Source of the DNA: Trissonchulus latispiculum
Taxonomy: Eukaryota; Nematoda; Enoplea; Enoplida; Ironidae
NCBI GenBank assembly: GCA_030248195.1
Contig: JASAND010022164.1
Span: 1 to 64,000 of the forward strand
Direction: 5' to 3'
Length of the DNA stretch: 64,000 bases
The translations under genes were made by a program, and so were the position numbers. Below, one piece after another: positions 24,093-35,541 of this stretch. The notes beneath the pieces are model-generated. The model was not told the origin of the DNA. It searched no databases and worked only from the letters and a program-made list of their open reading frames with translations. How positions within the stretch are numbered: position 1 is the first letter of the stretch; the number at the start of each line of letters is the position of its first letter.

Positions 24093-25089
24093 ATCGGATA
24101 AAGAGACCACAAAAGTGGTAATAAAACTAACTCGCCTCGCTTTTAAAGCCGTCGTTTTATTCTTCTGTAATTAGAGTCTACATAAGTGTTGGCATAAGAA
24201 TAAATATGTACTACTCAAGCAAGAAAAGAATATGGAAAGTATGACCCTTATCATTCTATGCAGGCTTTAGAATCCAAGAATACAAAGTGAGGCTGCGTAC
24301 CTTAATTCGCCTCATTATCACTTCTGAAGGATCCACCTGCTGAAGTTAATTTATACGGTAGGTTGGTGCATACTGGGAAACCGAATACAGTTAACCTTGA
24401 ATGGCTAGGAATTTAGACCCAATTGAGTCCTAGCTTGGCATGGTCCTAGATATTAAAGTTAAGAAACCTAGTATTGAATAAGCTCACATTATATTTCAGG
24501 GACTGCCCAATTAGTAGGAGAAGGGGTGAAACTGATATGTGCCTCATCACTACAGTATCTCTGGCCAGAAAAATTCGAAAAATTAAAAAAATCCAAAAAT
24601 AAGGCTGGATGACAACAGTTAAACAGAAGATGACCTGAAAACATGTAACTATGTCCGGAGGAGTTGGCATCCTATACTGCCACGTAGAATGGCCAAAGGC
24701 TCAAATGACAGAAGCTTGAGTAAAAGGTTATGCTTATGCTTACTGTAGGTAATATTGAAGTTCAGAACAATCTCTAGCTCTGCTAACGCATCTTGTAATT
24801 CGGCACCTCCATTTACCATTCAGTCAAACGATACCACAGCTATTGAGCTGGCGCACCAACTGGAGTGGAGACTTCCGATCACGAAGCTTCACTATAGCTT
24901 GTGACTAGTAGCTTAGCTGATAACGCTTGAAAAAATATTCCTTAAAGCTTCTTACTTTGTTGACAAACTGTTTACTATTAATTTTAGTTCAATATTCTAT
25001 AGTCCTAATAAGATCATAATGAATACAAATGAAAGAACGAACGAAACTAAGGTTGTCACTACAGCACCTCCGACCCGAAAATTTCGGGC

Positions 25090-25141
25090 CGATCGAACCC
25101 ACAACCTTTGGCTAACTAGGCCAACGCTATCGCTAAGGCTT
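25090..25141 (-). other. tRNA-like sequence (pseudo-tRNA or SINE head), unit 1
   Basis: The minus strand reads GCCTTAGCGATAGCG, then the anticodon-arm-like TTGGC-CTAGTTA-GCCAA (5-bp stem, 7-base loop), then GGTTGTGGGTTCGATC, a B-box-like T arm. The copy is cut after GATC. Unit 2 (58.39-58.64 kb) keeps the 3' part CCCACCTCAGGC, which would pair with the 5' GCCTTAG as an acceptor stem. The D arm is too short for a working tRNA. It is either a decayed tRNA gene or a tRNA-derived SINE. Confidence 0.5.
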
Positions 25142-25441
25142 ATCGATTTTTTAGTATTATGCAGTCAACTCAGTAGCTTGACAGAATAGTTGACTGTTGG
25201 TTTTATTACCATCGGTTACTGTGTTCAGCTGGAGGTAATGGCAGACCGGACTCCGGAGCCAGGTCGGGGTATAAACTGTAAGTTATCATTCCTTGTAACC
25301 CAGTACCTAGGTAATTTATATTATAATATGAATAAAATATAGATATATTCAAATTACACTTTTAGAATTCCGCTCATGCATTGTATTTATTCAGACAAAA
25401 AAATAATTTTGTTGATTCAAACACTTTTTCAAGTGATCAAA

Positions 25442-26014
25442 TCAAAGCAACGTAACTGTAATCTTCATTTCCGATTTTAAAGTATTCTTGACTGTTTCTG
25501 ACTTTTGGCATATGACTCGGAAACGCTGGCTGCAAGGAAACCAGCCAATTTTGTTCCAAGCTGTCGTTATCCAGAAGCTACAGAGAGACTGCGACTGACA
25601 ATTGGGATTTGAATGTCCCACATTAAAACCGTTAGTATTATACTTTTCATACTTTGTACTGTTATACCACGTAGGTTGGCATTCTTCGTCGGCATCATGA
25701 AAATCAAGCCATATGAATTGGTTTCGTGCATCCGTAAGCGATCCTGATTGCACAGCACTGACCAAATCGTCGAATTGCTTTTCTCCCTCAACTTCCAACA
25801 AGTGTGCATGGGGGTGTGCGTTTTGGCATGCCTTAACAGCTTCGGAATGGTTGAAATTCACTTCGATATGTGTGTAGCAAAATGGCGACACAGTTATCCA
25901 TCCCTTTGGACAGTAGGATTGTTGAGAGCTTGAGCCAGACAGAGAACCAAGTAGTAATCCATTGCTCTCAGTTGTAAGCACCAGCACAAAAACTAGACAA
26001 GTTATGCTGTGCAT
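25442..26014 (-). CDS. Secreted C-type lectin-domain protein, copy 1 (190 aa)
   Basis: Start chosen at ATG 26014 (MHSITCLVFVLVLTTESNG), which gives a clean signal peptide. A 7-bp indel just upstream distinguishes the two copies and shifts the frame, so upstream in-frame methionines are not coding. The mature protein is a single C-type lectin-like domain. It has the opening CPKGW...CY, a helix with AVKACQN, the WLDFHD strand, and the closing WNKIGWFPCSQRFRVICQK. The calcium-site motifs of sugar-binding lectins (EPN or QPD, and WND) are not intact: there is NPN followed by Cys, and WNK. Carbohydrate binding by the classic calcium route is therefore doubtful. No introns. Poly(A) signal AATAAA on the minus strand at 25391-25386. 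Such proteins often act in innate immunity or as secreted binding proteins in invertebrates; the role here is inferred only. Confidence 0.9.
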   Translation of the reverse strand: MHSITCLVFVLVLTTESNGLLLGSLSGSSSQQSYCPKGWITVSPFCYTHIEVNFNHSEAVKACQNAHPHAHLLEVEGEKQFDDLVSAVQSGSLTDARNQFIWLDFHDADEECQPTWYNSTKYEKYNTNGFNVGHSNPNCQSQSLCSFWITTAWNKIGWFPCSQRFRVICQKSETVKNTLKSEMKITVTLL

Positions 26015-26995
26015 TGAACTGAAAAAATTGTGCATTGTCATAAATTGACATAAACTTAGCATTACTCTTTGTCGTAGCTTTTGTTTGAACGCCAAGTGTA
26101 CTGTCGGGTAACAGTGGTGCAACGTTCACGAAAGGACAGGTCGTATTATTGCAAGTCGTCGTCGAAGGTGTGTGATGTCTTGATTCAATTTCAATTTCAA
26201 TTTCATTTCCAATTCAATTAAATTCCAATTAAATTCTACCGTGCTGGTGCAAATGCCACACTACCTATTACTAAATGAAATAATATGGATCTGACTCGGA
26301 AATAAGACCTAAATTAAAGTCTATGTTCAACATTCAAAGTATTCAAGACATTGGGACTACTTGGAAACGAAAACATACCAGAAGGAAAAAGGGAACGCAA
26401 TGAAGCAGTTGTTGATTACGCAAAAGAACAATACTGTTCCAAACATCCCCATAATATGTAGACGGAGACTGATGGAAATTATTGGTTAGAACAGATGCAT
26501 TAAATTGCAGATAATGTCAGTTATTTGTTAGGATCCGTTAAGCATTTTAATACGAAACAAAAACGGAATGTATGTAAATTTTGCAACTGGATAAACAAGA
26601 CTAGGATCAAAATCTTTGCGAAAGGACCGTTGGTTTGTCGGTTTCACTTATTCACTTACTTTAGTAGTCAAATTCTTGAAACAGCACTTTTTGTACTTTT
26701 TGTGTACTTTTTGAGAAAATGTGAAGGAAAAGTGAACTGAACCGAAAACAAGTAGGCCCCTAAAGGGAGCATTCGCTCGCTGCTGAACTTAAATACTAGA
26801 AATAGAGATAATGGAATTCTTCTCCGTTAGCCAGTTAGGTCACACCCTCCTGGTGCGCAGAGGAAGGGTATCACATACTGAATAACTTCATAGGTGGATG
26901 TGTTTTTGCATAAACGGATCAAAAATTCGAATTAAGGGTGGGGGTAGCCGAGTACCAAATTTTATCTCCCAAATTCTGATTTTCAGGTGCAAATG

Positions 26996-27861
26996 TGTCC
27001 ATGTGTAGAATATTTCCTTGATTTTACCCTAAAATATTCAAAAGTGGGTGCTAACTTTATGAAAAATCAATCTAAATTCTATTTGTGTGTACGGTCCAAC
27101 GCCGTACACAGCTAATTCACTTTCTCTTTCATTTTGAGCGCAATTTCATTCAGTCCGAATTCTAACTCTGCGTCAACCGGCGGCTTCGGGCGCCATATTT
27201 TCTACTATTGTCTCCGGCTTGGTTTGGGTGTTGATTTGGGGGGTTTAGTTTGGGGTCATCTCCCCGTTCCGGCTTGGGATATACGGTTTGTTGTACTGTT
27301 TTTAGAACTTTATAAATCCAACTTTTGTGCTTGCCCATGTTTCTTGTATGTTCAAGCTTGTTTCTGCAAAATTATTTTGAATTTCGAATATTGTGTTCTT
27401 TGGAATTACCTGAACTTCGTGTTTTGCAAAGTAAATTTTGTGACTGTAAAATTAAGGCTGTGTCGTCTTTTAGCAGTTGGTTAGCGATTAAGTAGGGAGT
27501 AATCAGACATATTACACACTCATTCACGAACCTTCTGCAATCTTTACTGAACATAAATTACTTTATTAGAATTTCTAAATTCGACACATGGGTTAACCCC
27601 AAAATTTCTGGATTGGCTTAATCCCGCATATCCGGATTACGTTGCTTTCAACCCATTTTTCGATCCCACTTCCTATCCTTTCTCAATCCCTTCTTGGATC
27701 CAGTTTTACTAAGTTTATTTCTTGCATAGATCAAGCTATCAAACACAAACATTGTTGCTTCTCTAGTTTGAATTAGCTACAAAAGAAGCAAGGGTTATTG
27801 ACAACTATGTACCTCTTCGGCCATCTTCGGCAACATAATGTCTTGCTCTAAATTTAACGGT
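26996..27861. other. Unit-1-specific stretch before the LTR element
   Basis: It has no counterpart in unit 2, apart from the last about 70 bp (GGCCATCTTCGGCAACATAA...), which reappear at about 61.97 kb. A 116-codon ORF (27134-27484) lacks motifs. The inverted repeat TGTGTACGG / CCGTACACA lies at 27086-27110. Confidence 0.45.
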
Positions 27862-27866
27862 ATAAA

Positions 27867-29375
27867 TGTGGAGGCAAAGAATTTTGTAATGCTGCATAAC
27901 GGATAAAATGAAGCAGAGATTGCCGAAATAATTGCTGAGATTAGCTGTTTGATTTGAGCGGCAAAGCTGAGATTAATTAGATTGATTAATAGATGTACTT
28001 GTGCTTGTTATAATTTTTGATTTTTGTATTCCTGTTCTGTTTGGTATCGCTGTATTGTGGATTCGGCCTTGACCCTGTTTTTGACCAATGGACAGTATAT
28101 ATTAGCTAGGTACTTACTTTTGTATTGTCCAAGTATTTCCATTTCCGAGTGGCCAGTGAAATTTTTGGTGGACTGTTATTGTCGCCGCTTTCGCGGTATA
28201 CCGTTTTGAAGATGTTTGTTGAATTGTGGTTTGATGAGATTTAGTGGTCTTTGTTGAGAAGTTTGAAAAGAAAGTACCTTTAGGAAATTTATGGGTTTAT
28301 TTGCAAAACGGACCAAAATTTGGGGACTTATGTATCTCCCCAGGAAACTAAGTGGGGCTAATGCGTCCAAGTTTGGGACTTTTGGGAGCCTACTTCACCC
28401 CATGAGCTGAGTTCATACGTCACGGAGAAGTGACGTATGACAACACACACACACGAGAAACGTCCTACATGAAAGGAGGCCGCAAGCTCCGCCTCCTGCA
28501 CGTCACACCATGATTGACAGGTCTTCCCCGAATCCAAAAATTTCCCAAAATTTCAAATCAGTCGTGGTTGTGCTGCCCAGCTATACGGTTGTCACTTACT
28601 CTGGTTTTACGCTTGTCACTGTTTTTACTCGACCGAGGGCCCTACGTGGGAGATACCGGTCTTCAGCGTTGGATTGCTGTTGGAAGGTCAGAGAGGATCT
28701 GTGTTTTTACTTTTACCTTTCCGGGGCCAGCCACGACTCAGTATTTCTTTGCTATTTACGCCTTTACTCGATTACTGTGATTTTCTTATCCTTTCCCTTT
28801 TCCGCCATTGGAAGACCTGTCAGTGGAACACAGGACGCACACGGAAGCCGGACGAGCAAGGTAGCTCGATTCGTGAGTTTGATGTAACAGGATGTTGATG
28901 AATACTGTCTGAGATTTTTACAGAACTTACCTAAAAGCTTTAGGAGAATTCTTTGAGCCCAATTTTGACTGAGTTTGCAGTAACCATAACCGTTGTTATA
29001 TTCTTTTGACTGTCTACCTAAGTTCATAACTTTATGATCATTTTTAACTGTATGTACCTATGTCTTGTGTATCTATGATTGTGACTACTTTACATTAAAA
29101 TAATTATCTAATTAATTTTAATGATCAGCATTTCTTCATCTGCGCTTGATTGGGAATTAAGGTTTAGATAGTGTCAAGATCGTTAGCGTTAGGAGAGCAA
29201 CTAATACAATAGGGACATATCGTTGAGTGTATATCTATTACCCCGGTGTTGCAACTTTGAAGCTCTAGAGTTGCTTAACCAAAACCAGTGCTCATCTCTG
29301 ATTCAAAAAGACCAGTGATTAACTTTGAAAGAAAGGAGAGTAGAAAACGACCCCCCAACTAGCCTTTTTGTTTCA
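27867..29375 (+). repeat. 5' LTR of the giant element (1,509 bp)
   Basis: Starts TGTGGAGGC and ends TTTTTGTTTCA. It matches the 3' LTR end to end except for 28321-29080, which the 3' LTR lacks. That extra 760-bp block contains the inverted repeat CATACGTCAC...GTGACGTATG near 28410-28440. Confidence 0.88.
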
Positions 29376-29377
29376 TG

Positions 29378-29393
29378 TGGAGCCCGCGTTTGG
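29378..29393 (+). other. Probable primer-binding site of the giant element
   Basis: TGGAGCCCGCGTTTGG begins two bases after the LTR. A PBS is expected exactly here and should start with TGG, the complement of the tRNA CCA end. I cannot name the tRNA. Confidence 0.6.
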
Positions 29394-29513
29394 AGGAAAA
29401 AGTATTGGAGTTTTTTAAACAGAATTTTTAGAAAGGTGAAATGCAATGTTTTTAGAAGTTTTATTTTAATTTAGTTGCTTAGTTAGGTAAGATAACTTTA
29501 CGTAATACCGAAA

Positions 29514-31112
29514 ATGCCTGATCCGACAGAGACGGGCGGGGGGTCACCTCCCAACCCACCGGAACAACCAGAGTCTCCGCCGTCCACGCCGCCTCCGGCT
29601 GGGCCCGAAACCGTTGCTTTAACAGCTCTGACGAAAACTCTAACTGAATTTAATGCTGTGGTCAGGGCTCAGGGAGTAGCCACTGCTTTCAGTTCAGTTC
29701 CCATTCATCATGGTCACTCTTCAGAATCGTTTGAGGAGCATGTCGAAAAATATGAAAGATTTTGTAGTGTATTGAATTTCGATGAATGGCAAAAAGTACA
29801 TACCTTCTCAAGCTCTTTAAAAGGACGTGCTCTCGAACTTTTCAGATCTGTGCCCAAGGATAGTAGGGGCAACTGGACTGAACTGATTACCGAAGCGAAG
29901 AAAATTATGGTACCCCCGCACACTGCGCTTCACGCCTCTTCCCTGATGTTTCAGGTAAAACAGGAAAAGGGAGAGCCGGTTGCAGATTATTTGATGCGCT
30001 CGAATAGATATGCCCGCCTTAGTTTTAAGGAGGAGGATGGGTTTTCGGATAAACAAGTTGAATTGCTAAAATTACGTTTGTTCCTTTTTGGATTGAGAAC
30101 TGACCTTAAAACAGAGTGCCACCTGGATGTTCTACATTAGCTAAGGCAGTTGAGAGAGCTCAACTGGCCGAAGGAGAGTATCCTGGGGAGGGATACCCAT
30201 CCTTTTTGGAACATAATTTTCGAGCGGAACAGGATGCCCCTGCGACAATTGCTGAAGCAGAAAAAGCTGTCAGAGACCTGAAAGTTCGTTTTGAAAAATT
30301 TGAGGCTGAAAATTCCAAGAAAACGTCCGGTGTGGAAAAAAATGAACGTTCTCGAGACTTGCCGCCCGGTACCCCATGTTTTAACTGTAATAAGCCCGGG
30401 CATGATCGACGCGAGTGCCGACAGCCGGGAGGAGGAGCTTATCAGGCAAGAAATCAAAATTTTCAGTCTAACCGTGGTTCTTTTCGCAACTCTGACCGAA
30501 ATCGAAATTATGACAATCGGGGTGGGCACGGGCGCGACAACTATGATCGCAGCAGATACAACGATAACAACGAAAACAGTAATAGGAAGCGTTATGATAA
30601 CAGAAATAACAGGAACTACGATAACCGAGATAACAGAAATTATGAACGTAGGGATGATAGAAACTACGATTCACAGTATAGGAACGAGCGTTACCGTCCT
30701 GACAACAGGCGGGACAATGGCCAACCGCCTGATCGAAGGGACCAGCGGTCTGATCTCCCTGCAGAAATAAGACGTGAGTATGGGCCGAAATTCGCAGTCT
30801 CACGATCTAGAGCCCAGGGATTCGGGCACTACAACGATAGCCCAGGGAGGGATCGAAATTACTCAGGATCCTCCGCTTATTCAGGCAGCCATCGTTCTGA
30901 GTATTATGACCGCCGGCCACACTATAGTCGACAGCCTCGGTCTGACTCCGGGTCGGCTGGCCAGTATTCTGCTCGTTCGGTGCGAGCAGTTTCGTCTCAA
31001 TGCATGCGACACGCTAAGAGATGCCACATTTTTTGCACAAAGTGCTAATGTGCCGTCAGCCAATGATTTGTACTTGTCGTCCGGAACGGTACGAGCCCCC
31101 CCTGTTTCTTAA
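29514..31112 (+). pseudogene. gag of the giant element, frameshifted
   Basis: A 208-codon segment (29514-30140) starts with a Pro-rich N-terminus and continues into a retrotransposon capsid (HVEKYERFCSVLNFDEWQK, LKGRALELFRS). After a stop, another frame (from about 30131 to 31048) goes on with a charged helix. It then has the CCHC knuckle CFNCNKPGHDRREC at 30377-30418, and a long Asn/Arg/Asp/Tyr-rich tail with repeats of the type NYDNRDNRN (30480-30750). A further frame ends at 31112. The start at 29514 is 139 bp after the LTR. The gag is otherwise close to complete. Confidence 0.85.
30377..30418 (+). other. CCHC zinc knuckle of the giant element gag
   Basis: CFNCNKPGHDRREC fits C-x2-C-x4-H-x4-C and marks the nucleocapsid part. 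Confidence 0.9.
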
Positions 31113-31137
31113 AGGGTGCGCTTACGCCTAGCACTAT

Positions 31138-33836
31138 GACCTCAACAGACGAGGAGCTTTTTATTCCAATCTCTAGTTCAGACGAGGTCAAACCGCGAAA
31201 TTACGAAGTCTTCATGAACCTGAGTTGACCGTTAAATCTCATACTGTAGCGACTCAATGTGAGCTGTATTCAGAGAAATTGCTGGAAACTGTTGAAAATG
31301 AAATTCAGGAACCGAAGAATTTTGACTTTTCGCTGCTACGAATACCCTTTTTGTCTTTTTTCGCTGCGGTTCGTTCACTGAGAAAATTTAGCACGCCCAT
31401 TTTTTGGTTCTTGATGGGTTTGCTATTGTCGACTGCTAACGCTCTGTCGGCTACCGACGCCGAGTCGTCCATTTCCTAGCTGACGAAATAGCTAGGATAG
31501 GTACGGTTGTTTTGCCCCGCTGGGGTGCAGTTTTGAGTCCTGCGGGTATAGGCGTGATATCACAGAAAACGGAGTATTTGGCTTTGATTGTACAGTTAGT
31601 GGTACCTCCGATCTCTCCTCAGTGGAAACCACCCGAGTGGGCTAATGAGGAAGACTGTATCGACCTTAATACGGGTAAGGCTAAGACAGATCAATATTGT
31701 GTACGAATGACCAATCAGAGTTGTCCCCAACATGACTTTTTAGAACAAGAAATTGACCAGATAAAAGCAGAATACCGAAAACTCTATTCGGGTGTTTTGA
31801 ATACGAATTTTTACTCTAAATTGTTACCCAGTCTTTGCCGATCCGCTCCTGGGGTCTGTACTTCCTATCCGCCCATAGAATCTGGTCGACGGCGCCACAA
31901 ACGGTGTATTGAGTTCTTATTGGCTGGTGCATTAGGCATAGGAGGAATAGCCAACAGTCTATCTAACTCCTACCACTTAGGTAAGCTAGATGCTAAAGTG
32001 AATGCTGTGGAACAGGGATTTTATATCTTGCGGGATGAACAGATCAAAATTACGGATTCGGTTCGGAAAATTGTGCACGCAAACGAGCAAGTTTATGCTT
32101 TTTTGCATCACACAGTTCAAGATTTGACCACTCTCATCATTCGAGCAAGATGTTCCAATTTCTCGTATATGCGACAAATTTACATGCAACTATTAGCCCA
32201 TATTTTTACTTATTCTTTGCTTGAAGATTTAAATTCGGTTATGCACGCCGGTTTGCGCTCTGAAATCATTCCCGGACTTGTCAACTTACAGACTTTAAAA
32301 GAGATCATTAAAACACATCCGTCATTGCGAAGCTCCTTACTAAGCCAGGAACCGAGTCTCATTTATCAATTCGGTAAAGTTTATTGACTTTAGCTCGCTA
32401 CGTTTTGGGTTTATGCTTGAAATCCCGGTACCACTTGAACAGGAGGTAAGACCACTGTATGCAGTGCACAACTTAGGTTATAACTCTAGGTTACATGGTA
32501 TCACCACCTTAGCTCCTATGCCGGACTACGCTCAGCGGTTAGATTCCGGGGAAGTCCGCGAGCTCGATGTAACTGAGTGTAAAACTGCACCTGGTTTGTG
32601 GTTTTGTCCCCCGAACGCCATAGTTACTAGCCTGCGTGCTAAGGGTTTGCAAATCCTTATTTCATTTTCGGAGGACAAAGTCGAGAAAGAATTTAGTACC
32701 TGTAAAGACTACGTCAAGGTTAAGGTTTTGGAATATCGCACTACGCCTGCCGGAGTGTTAATCCGAACCAATTATACTGAAGTTATCGTAGCCAGGTCAC
32801 CCTCTCTAAACCACGTGGCTGAAGGAGAGAGAGTGGCAGTGCCTGAAACGGGCACACTCTGGTTTGAACACGGCCGTTATATACACCTCATCATAGGAAA
32901 TACCATTCCTACTAGCACTTTAGGAATCGCTAGGACTACTGTTACCTAGCACCGGCACCCCATGTCCTGTGGCAGGACGGAGATATCTCCTGGGGTAAAC
33001 CTTTACCTTTACCTTTTACTGTTACCTTAGCCGATCTTAAGGAAACTGTTGTACCTGCACCGTTAGGTAGGATACCCTTACACTTCACAGAACTGTCCAC
33101 CGCTGAATACGAGAATGAGCAAGCTCGGAACCTGATACAGGTCCAAATTAAAGAGTACGTGCACTTGCCTTTCGTACCCTTGCAGCTTAATCATGGGTTG
33201 ACTATGGTAATAATCATCGTAGTCATCGGGTGTGTAATAGTGTTCTGGGTCGCGCCATGTGGTCGTAAATTCAGGAATAGGATTCGAAGTAGGTGTCACA
33301 ACAAACCAGATACTAACGCCGCAGCTCCTGTAATCTCTGCACCTATAAATGGTCGCCGACTTACTGAGCCTCTTTTTAGTGATGACGAGGAGGAAGCCCC
33401 ATTAGAACTGGGTTCGCTAATGGTAAACGATGAAAGGATCCCTTTACGACTCGTCAGCCGATCCCTAGACTACGATAAGCTGCGTAAGGCTGCCAATAGA
33501 TGCCAAGCAACCTCTAAAACGATCTCTAGGGACACGTCTTATGCTTCGTCTATGTCAGATTATAATGTTAAGGATAACGAGTCCTCTGTCAATCTCCTAA
33601 CGGACGAGCGAATAGACTGTGCTTCTCCCACTATTGACATGAATTTAGACAAGAAACATAGAAATGAGCGACACATAGGTCGGTTCTCCTGCCAACGGTC
33701 ACTAGAGAATCGGGACTCGGGAGATGAGACTACCGACTCCTCACTAGTTTCTCATTCCGACGCGGCGACAAGCCCCCTAAAACACCGAGTCTCTCACTCT
33801 ACAGCTGGGGCGGGGAATTCCCGTGTCCAAACGTGA
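31138..33836 (+). pseudogene. Envelope-like glycoprotein gene lying between gag and pol, broken
   Basis: Four open segments in shifting frames (31225-31479, 31512-32387, 32413-32949, 33159-33836) show the layout of a class I-type fusion glycoprotein such as errantivirus Env or baculovirus F. A hydrophobic signal-like segment lies near 31390-31450. A Cys-containing ectodomain follows. A polybasic cleavage site RRRHKR (31887-31904) is directly followed by the hydrophobic stretch CIEFLLAGALGIGGI, as expected for a fusion peptide. A long helical region and a further Cys-bearing part come next. A transmembrane segment (LTMVIIIVVIGCVIVFWV, about 33198-33254) is followed by a long acidic and Ser-rich cytoplasmic tail. 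Several frameshifts make it non-functional here. Its place before pol is unusual: env normally follows pol. Confidence 0.75.
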
Positions 33837-33878
33837 TCTATTCTAGGAAACCCTGACAGGACCATTGATGCTCACTCT

Positions 33879-34283
33879 GTGCTTATGGTCCAAACCGTAC
33901 CCTTATTGATGACTCTATTGATTTTAGGACAAACCGTAGATGCCCTGTTCGATACGAGATCACTTGTCTCCGTTATGACCACCCGATTGGTGCAACAACT
34001 TAAACTGGACGTGCTTCCCGTAGGAGTACCGCAATACCTCCAAACTGCTAACGGTGGGAAGTGTGAAGTTGTAGGGACAGTAACTGCACCTATTTTATTT
34101 CATCGGAACCGAGAGTGCTTACCTATCAGAGACTGGACCTTTGTAGTAGTAAACGAGCTCACTGTCGATTGCATTTTAGGCTATGACCTTATGACTAGCT
34201 TTCCCGGGAAAATATCACTCGACCTAGGTCTGCACGCTATCACTTGGCCTACCAAAGTGGGAATAGCATCACGGTCCCTTTAA
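33879..34283 (+). pseudogene. First retropepsin-like domain (degenerate)
   Basis: A 134-codon segment has the retropepsin layout. The active-site strand reads VDALFDTRSLVSVM, where DTG/S would be expected, so the glycine is replaced. The second signature, CILGYDLM, matches the usual ILGxDxL near the C-terminus. The changed DTG suggests it is inactive or diverged. It starts about 40 bp after the env-like tail. Confidence 0.65.
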
Positions 34284-34379
34284 AATTACCCGTGGTCTCC
34301 AGAAATCGCGAGACTTATGGATATCCGGCCATCCCGAACTAGGAATGACGGTAAGCATAGTGTCAACACCTCAGTCCTA

Positions 34380-34726
34380 CACCGCCCTTTACCCATGATT
34401 TTCGTGAATCTTAAAAATGGACGACTCATACAGACTTTAGTTGACACGGGAGCAAATTAGAGTTTGATGAGTGAAAATTTGGTTAATTTTTAGGATTGGG
34501 CATTAAACTACTTGAACACCCGCCCCGCGCTGAGGGTATAAATGGTCAAACCTTAAAGTTCCGAGGTGCTGTCAAATTACCCGTCGAATTCTACGACTCT
34601 CCTGGGATCAAAATTGAGCATACCTTCCTGGTTCCGAAAGGCCTTGCTGAGGACTGTCTGCTAGGGACTGATTTCTTGCATGACACGGTGGGGATCTCAA
34701 CTTTAGTTTTCACAAAGGCGAGTTAA
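34380..34726 (+). pseudogene. Second retropepsin-like domain
   Basis: About 100 bp after the first domain, LIQTLVDTGAN (about 34425-34457) gives a proper DTG site, with a stop codon at once after it. The frame resumes as a 76-codon segment at 34496 that ends with the signature DCLLGTDFLHDT. Two aspartic-protease-like units in a row are rare in LTR elements. Retropepsins work as homodimers, so a linked pair may have formed one pseudo-dimer. Confidence 0.65.
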
Positions 34727-34752
34727 GCTTACGGAAAGCTGGTAAACCCCCC

Positions 34753-35324
34753 ATGATAGCTAAGTTGGTGCAGCAATCACCTATTACTGAGACTACCTAC
34801 AGAGTATCCGCCATGAAGCAGGTAACGATCCCCCCATATGCCGAGGTAGCCGTGCCTGCGCTGGTAGAAAGCATAGAGCCCTTAAAATATGATGGACTGT
34901 TTGAGCCGGATGTAACTAAATACGATGTAAATGTTAGTGCAGATCAGGTACTACTTGCCATGGCAGATTTGAGATCGCGATGTGTACCCGTACTTATGCA
35001 TAACGGAACTGGAAAGCCGGTGACAATATATGGGAACTCTACTCTAGGAAATGTAGTACAGCACAATCGGCTTAGCCGGTAGACACCAATACCTCAATAT
35101 GAGGAAGTGGTTAACGAATATGGGGAAGTAGTGAAACTAGACAACCGGTTCAAGGCCAATCCGAAAACGAGTCGGGAGGTATACAACTTTCAAATAAACA
35201 CTCTAAAAATGTTGAATCTTGTTCTGTGAAAGACTTGCCGGAAGCCATGCAGGCAATATCATTTGATAAAGACACTCTATATGAAACTGAAAAGGGACAA
35301 TTTTTGGGACTTCTCAGGCAAAAC
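34753..35324 (+). pseudogene. Protease-RT linker region of pol
   Basis: The 109-codon segment 34753-35082 (motif VTIPPYAEVAVPALVES, then GLFEPD) looks like the spacer between protease and RT in Gypsy pols. Readable sequence continues to 35324, where the nested LTR element starts. Confidence 0.6.
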
Positions 35325-35521
35325 TGTAGCGTAAAAGACCTAAGAAACTAGAAAAAAGAGTTTAGACTTTTCTGGAGTTCTGATCACATACTTCGTACTA
35401 CAACTACTACTGCATACTCTTGTGATCATCTTGTTATTTGATAGCTTATGCCCAATAAAAGTGTTTGCATTGGAACATCGTCAGATTAACTGCAGCATTT
35501 AATGACGGAAGAGGCACTGCA
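35325..35521 (+). repeat. 5' LTR of the nested element
   Basis: TGTAGCGTAAAAGACC to GAGGCACTGCA. Contains CCCAATAAAAG, likely the poly(A) signal region of the LTR. Confidence 0.92.
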
Positions 35522-35523
35522 TT

Positions 35524-35541
35524 TGGTGCATCGGCCGGGAA
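35524..35541 (+). other. Primer-binding site complementary to tRNA-Gly
   Basis: TGGTGCATCGGCCGGGAA starts two bases after the LTR. It is the exact complement of a typical animal tRNA-Gly(GCC) 3' end including CCA. Confidence 0.8.

Larger units (their letters stand above)
22848..26995. repeat. Segmental duplication unit 1, left part
   Basis: Direct copy of 55488-60605. Both start with AAGCTTCTGGTTAT...CAAGAAATAT and carry, in the same order and orientation, the short secreted peptide gene, a tRNA-like sequence and the C-type lectin. Divergence varies along its length: roughly 10% around the peptide gene and under 1% around 24.45-25.68 kb. Similarity fades after about 26,995. Confidence 0.93.

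Noticed and set aside
24446..24670. 74-codon ORF identical in both units (also 57750-57974)
   Set aside because: The whole surrounding 1.2 kb is nearly identical in the two units, so identity says nothing about coding; no motif and no promoter or start context.
30137..30803. Long ORFs on the minus strand and in other frames over the Asn/Arg/Asp repeats
   Set aside because: Shadows of the repetitive gag tail; composition follows the repeat and no motif is present.
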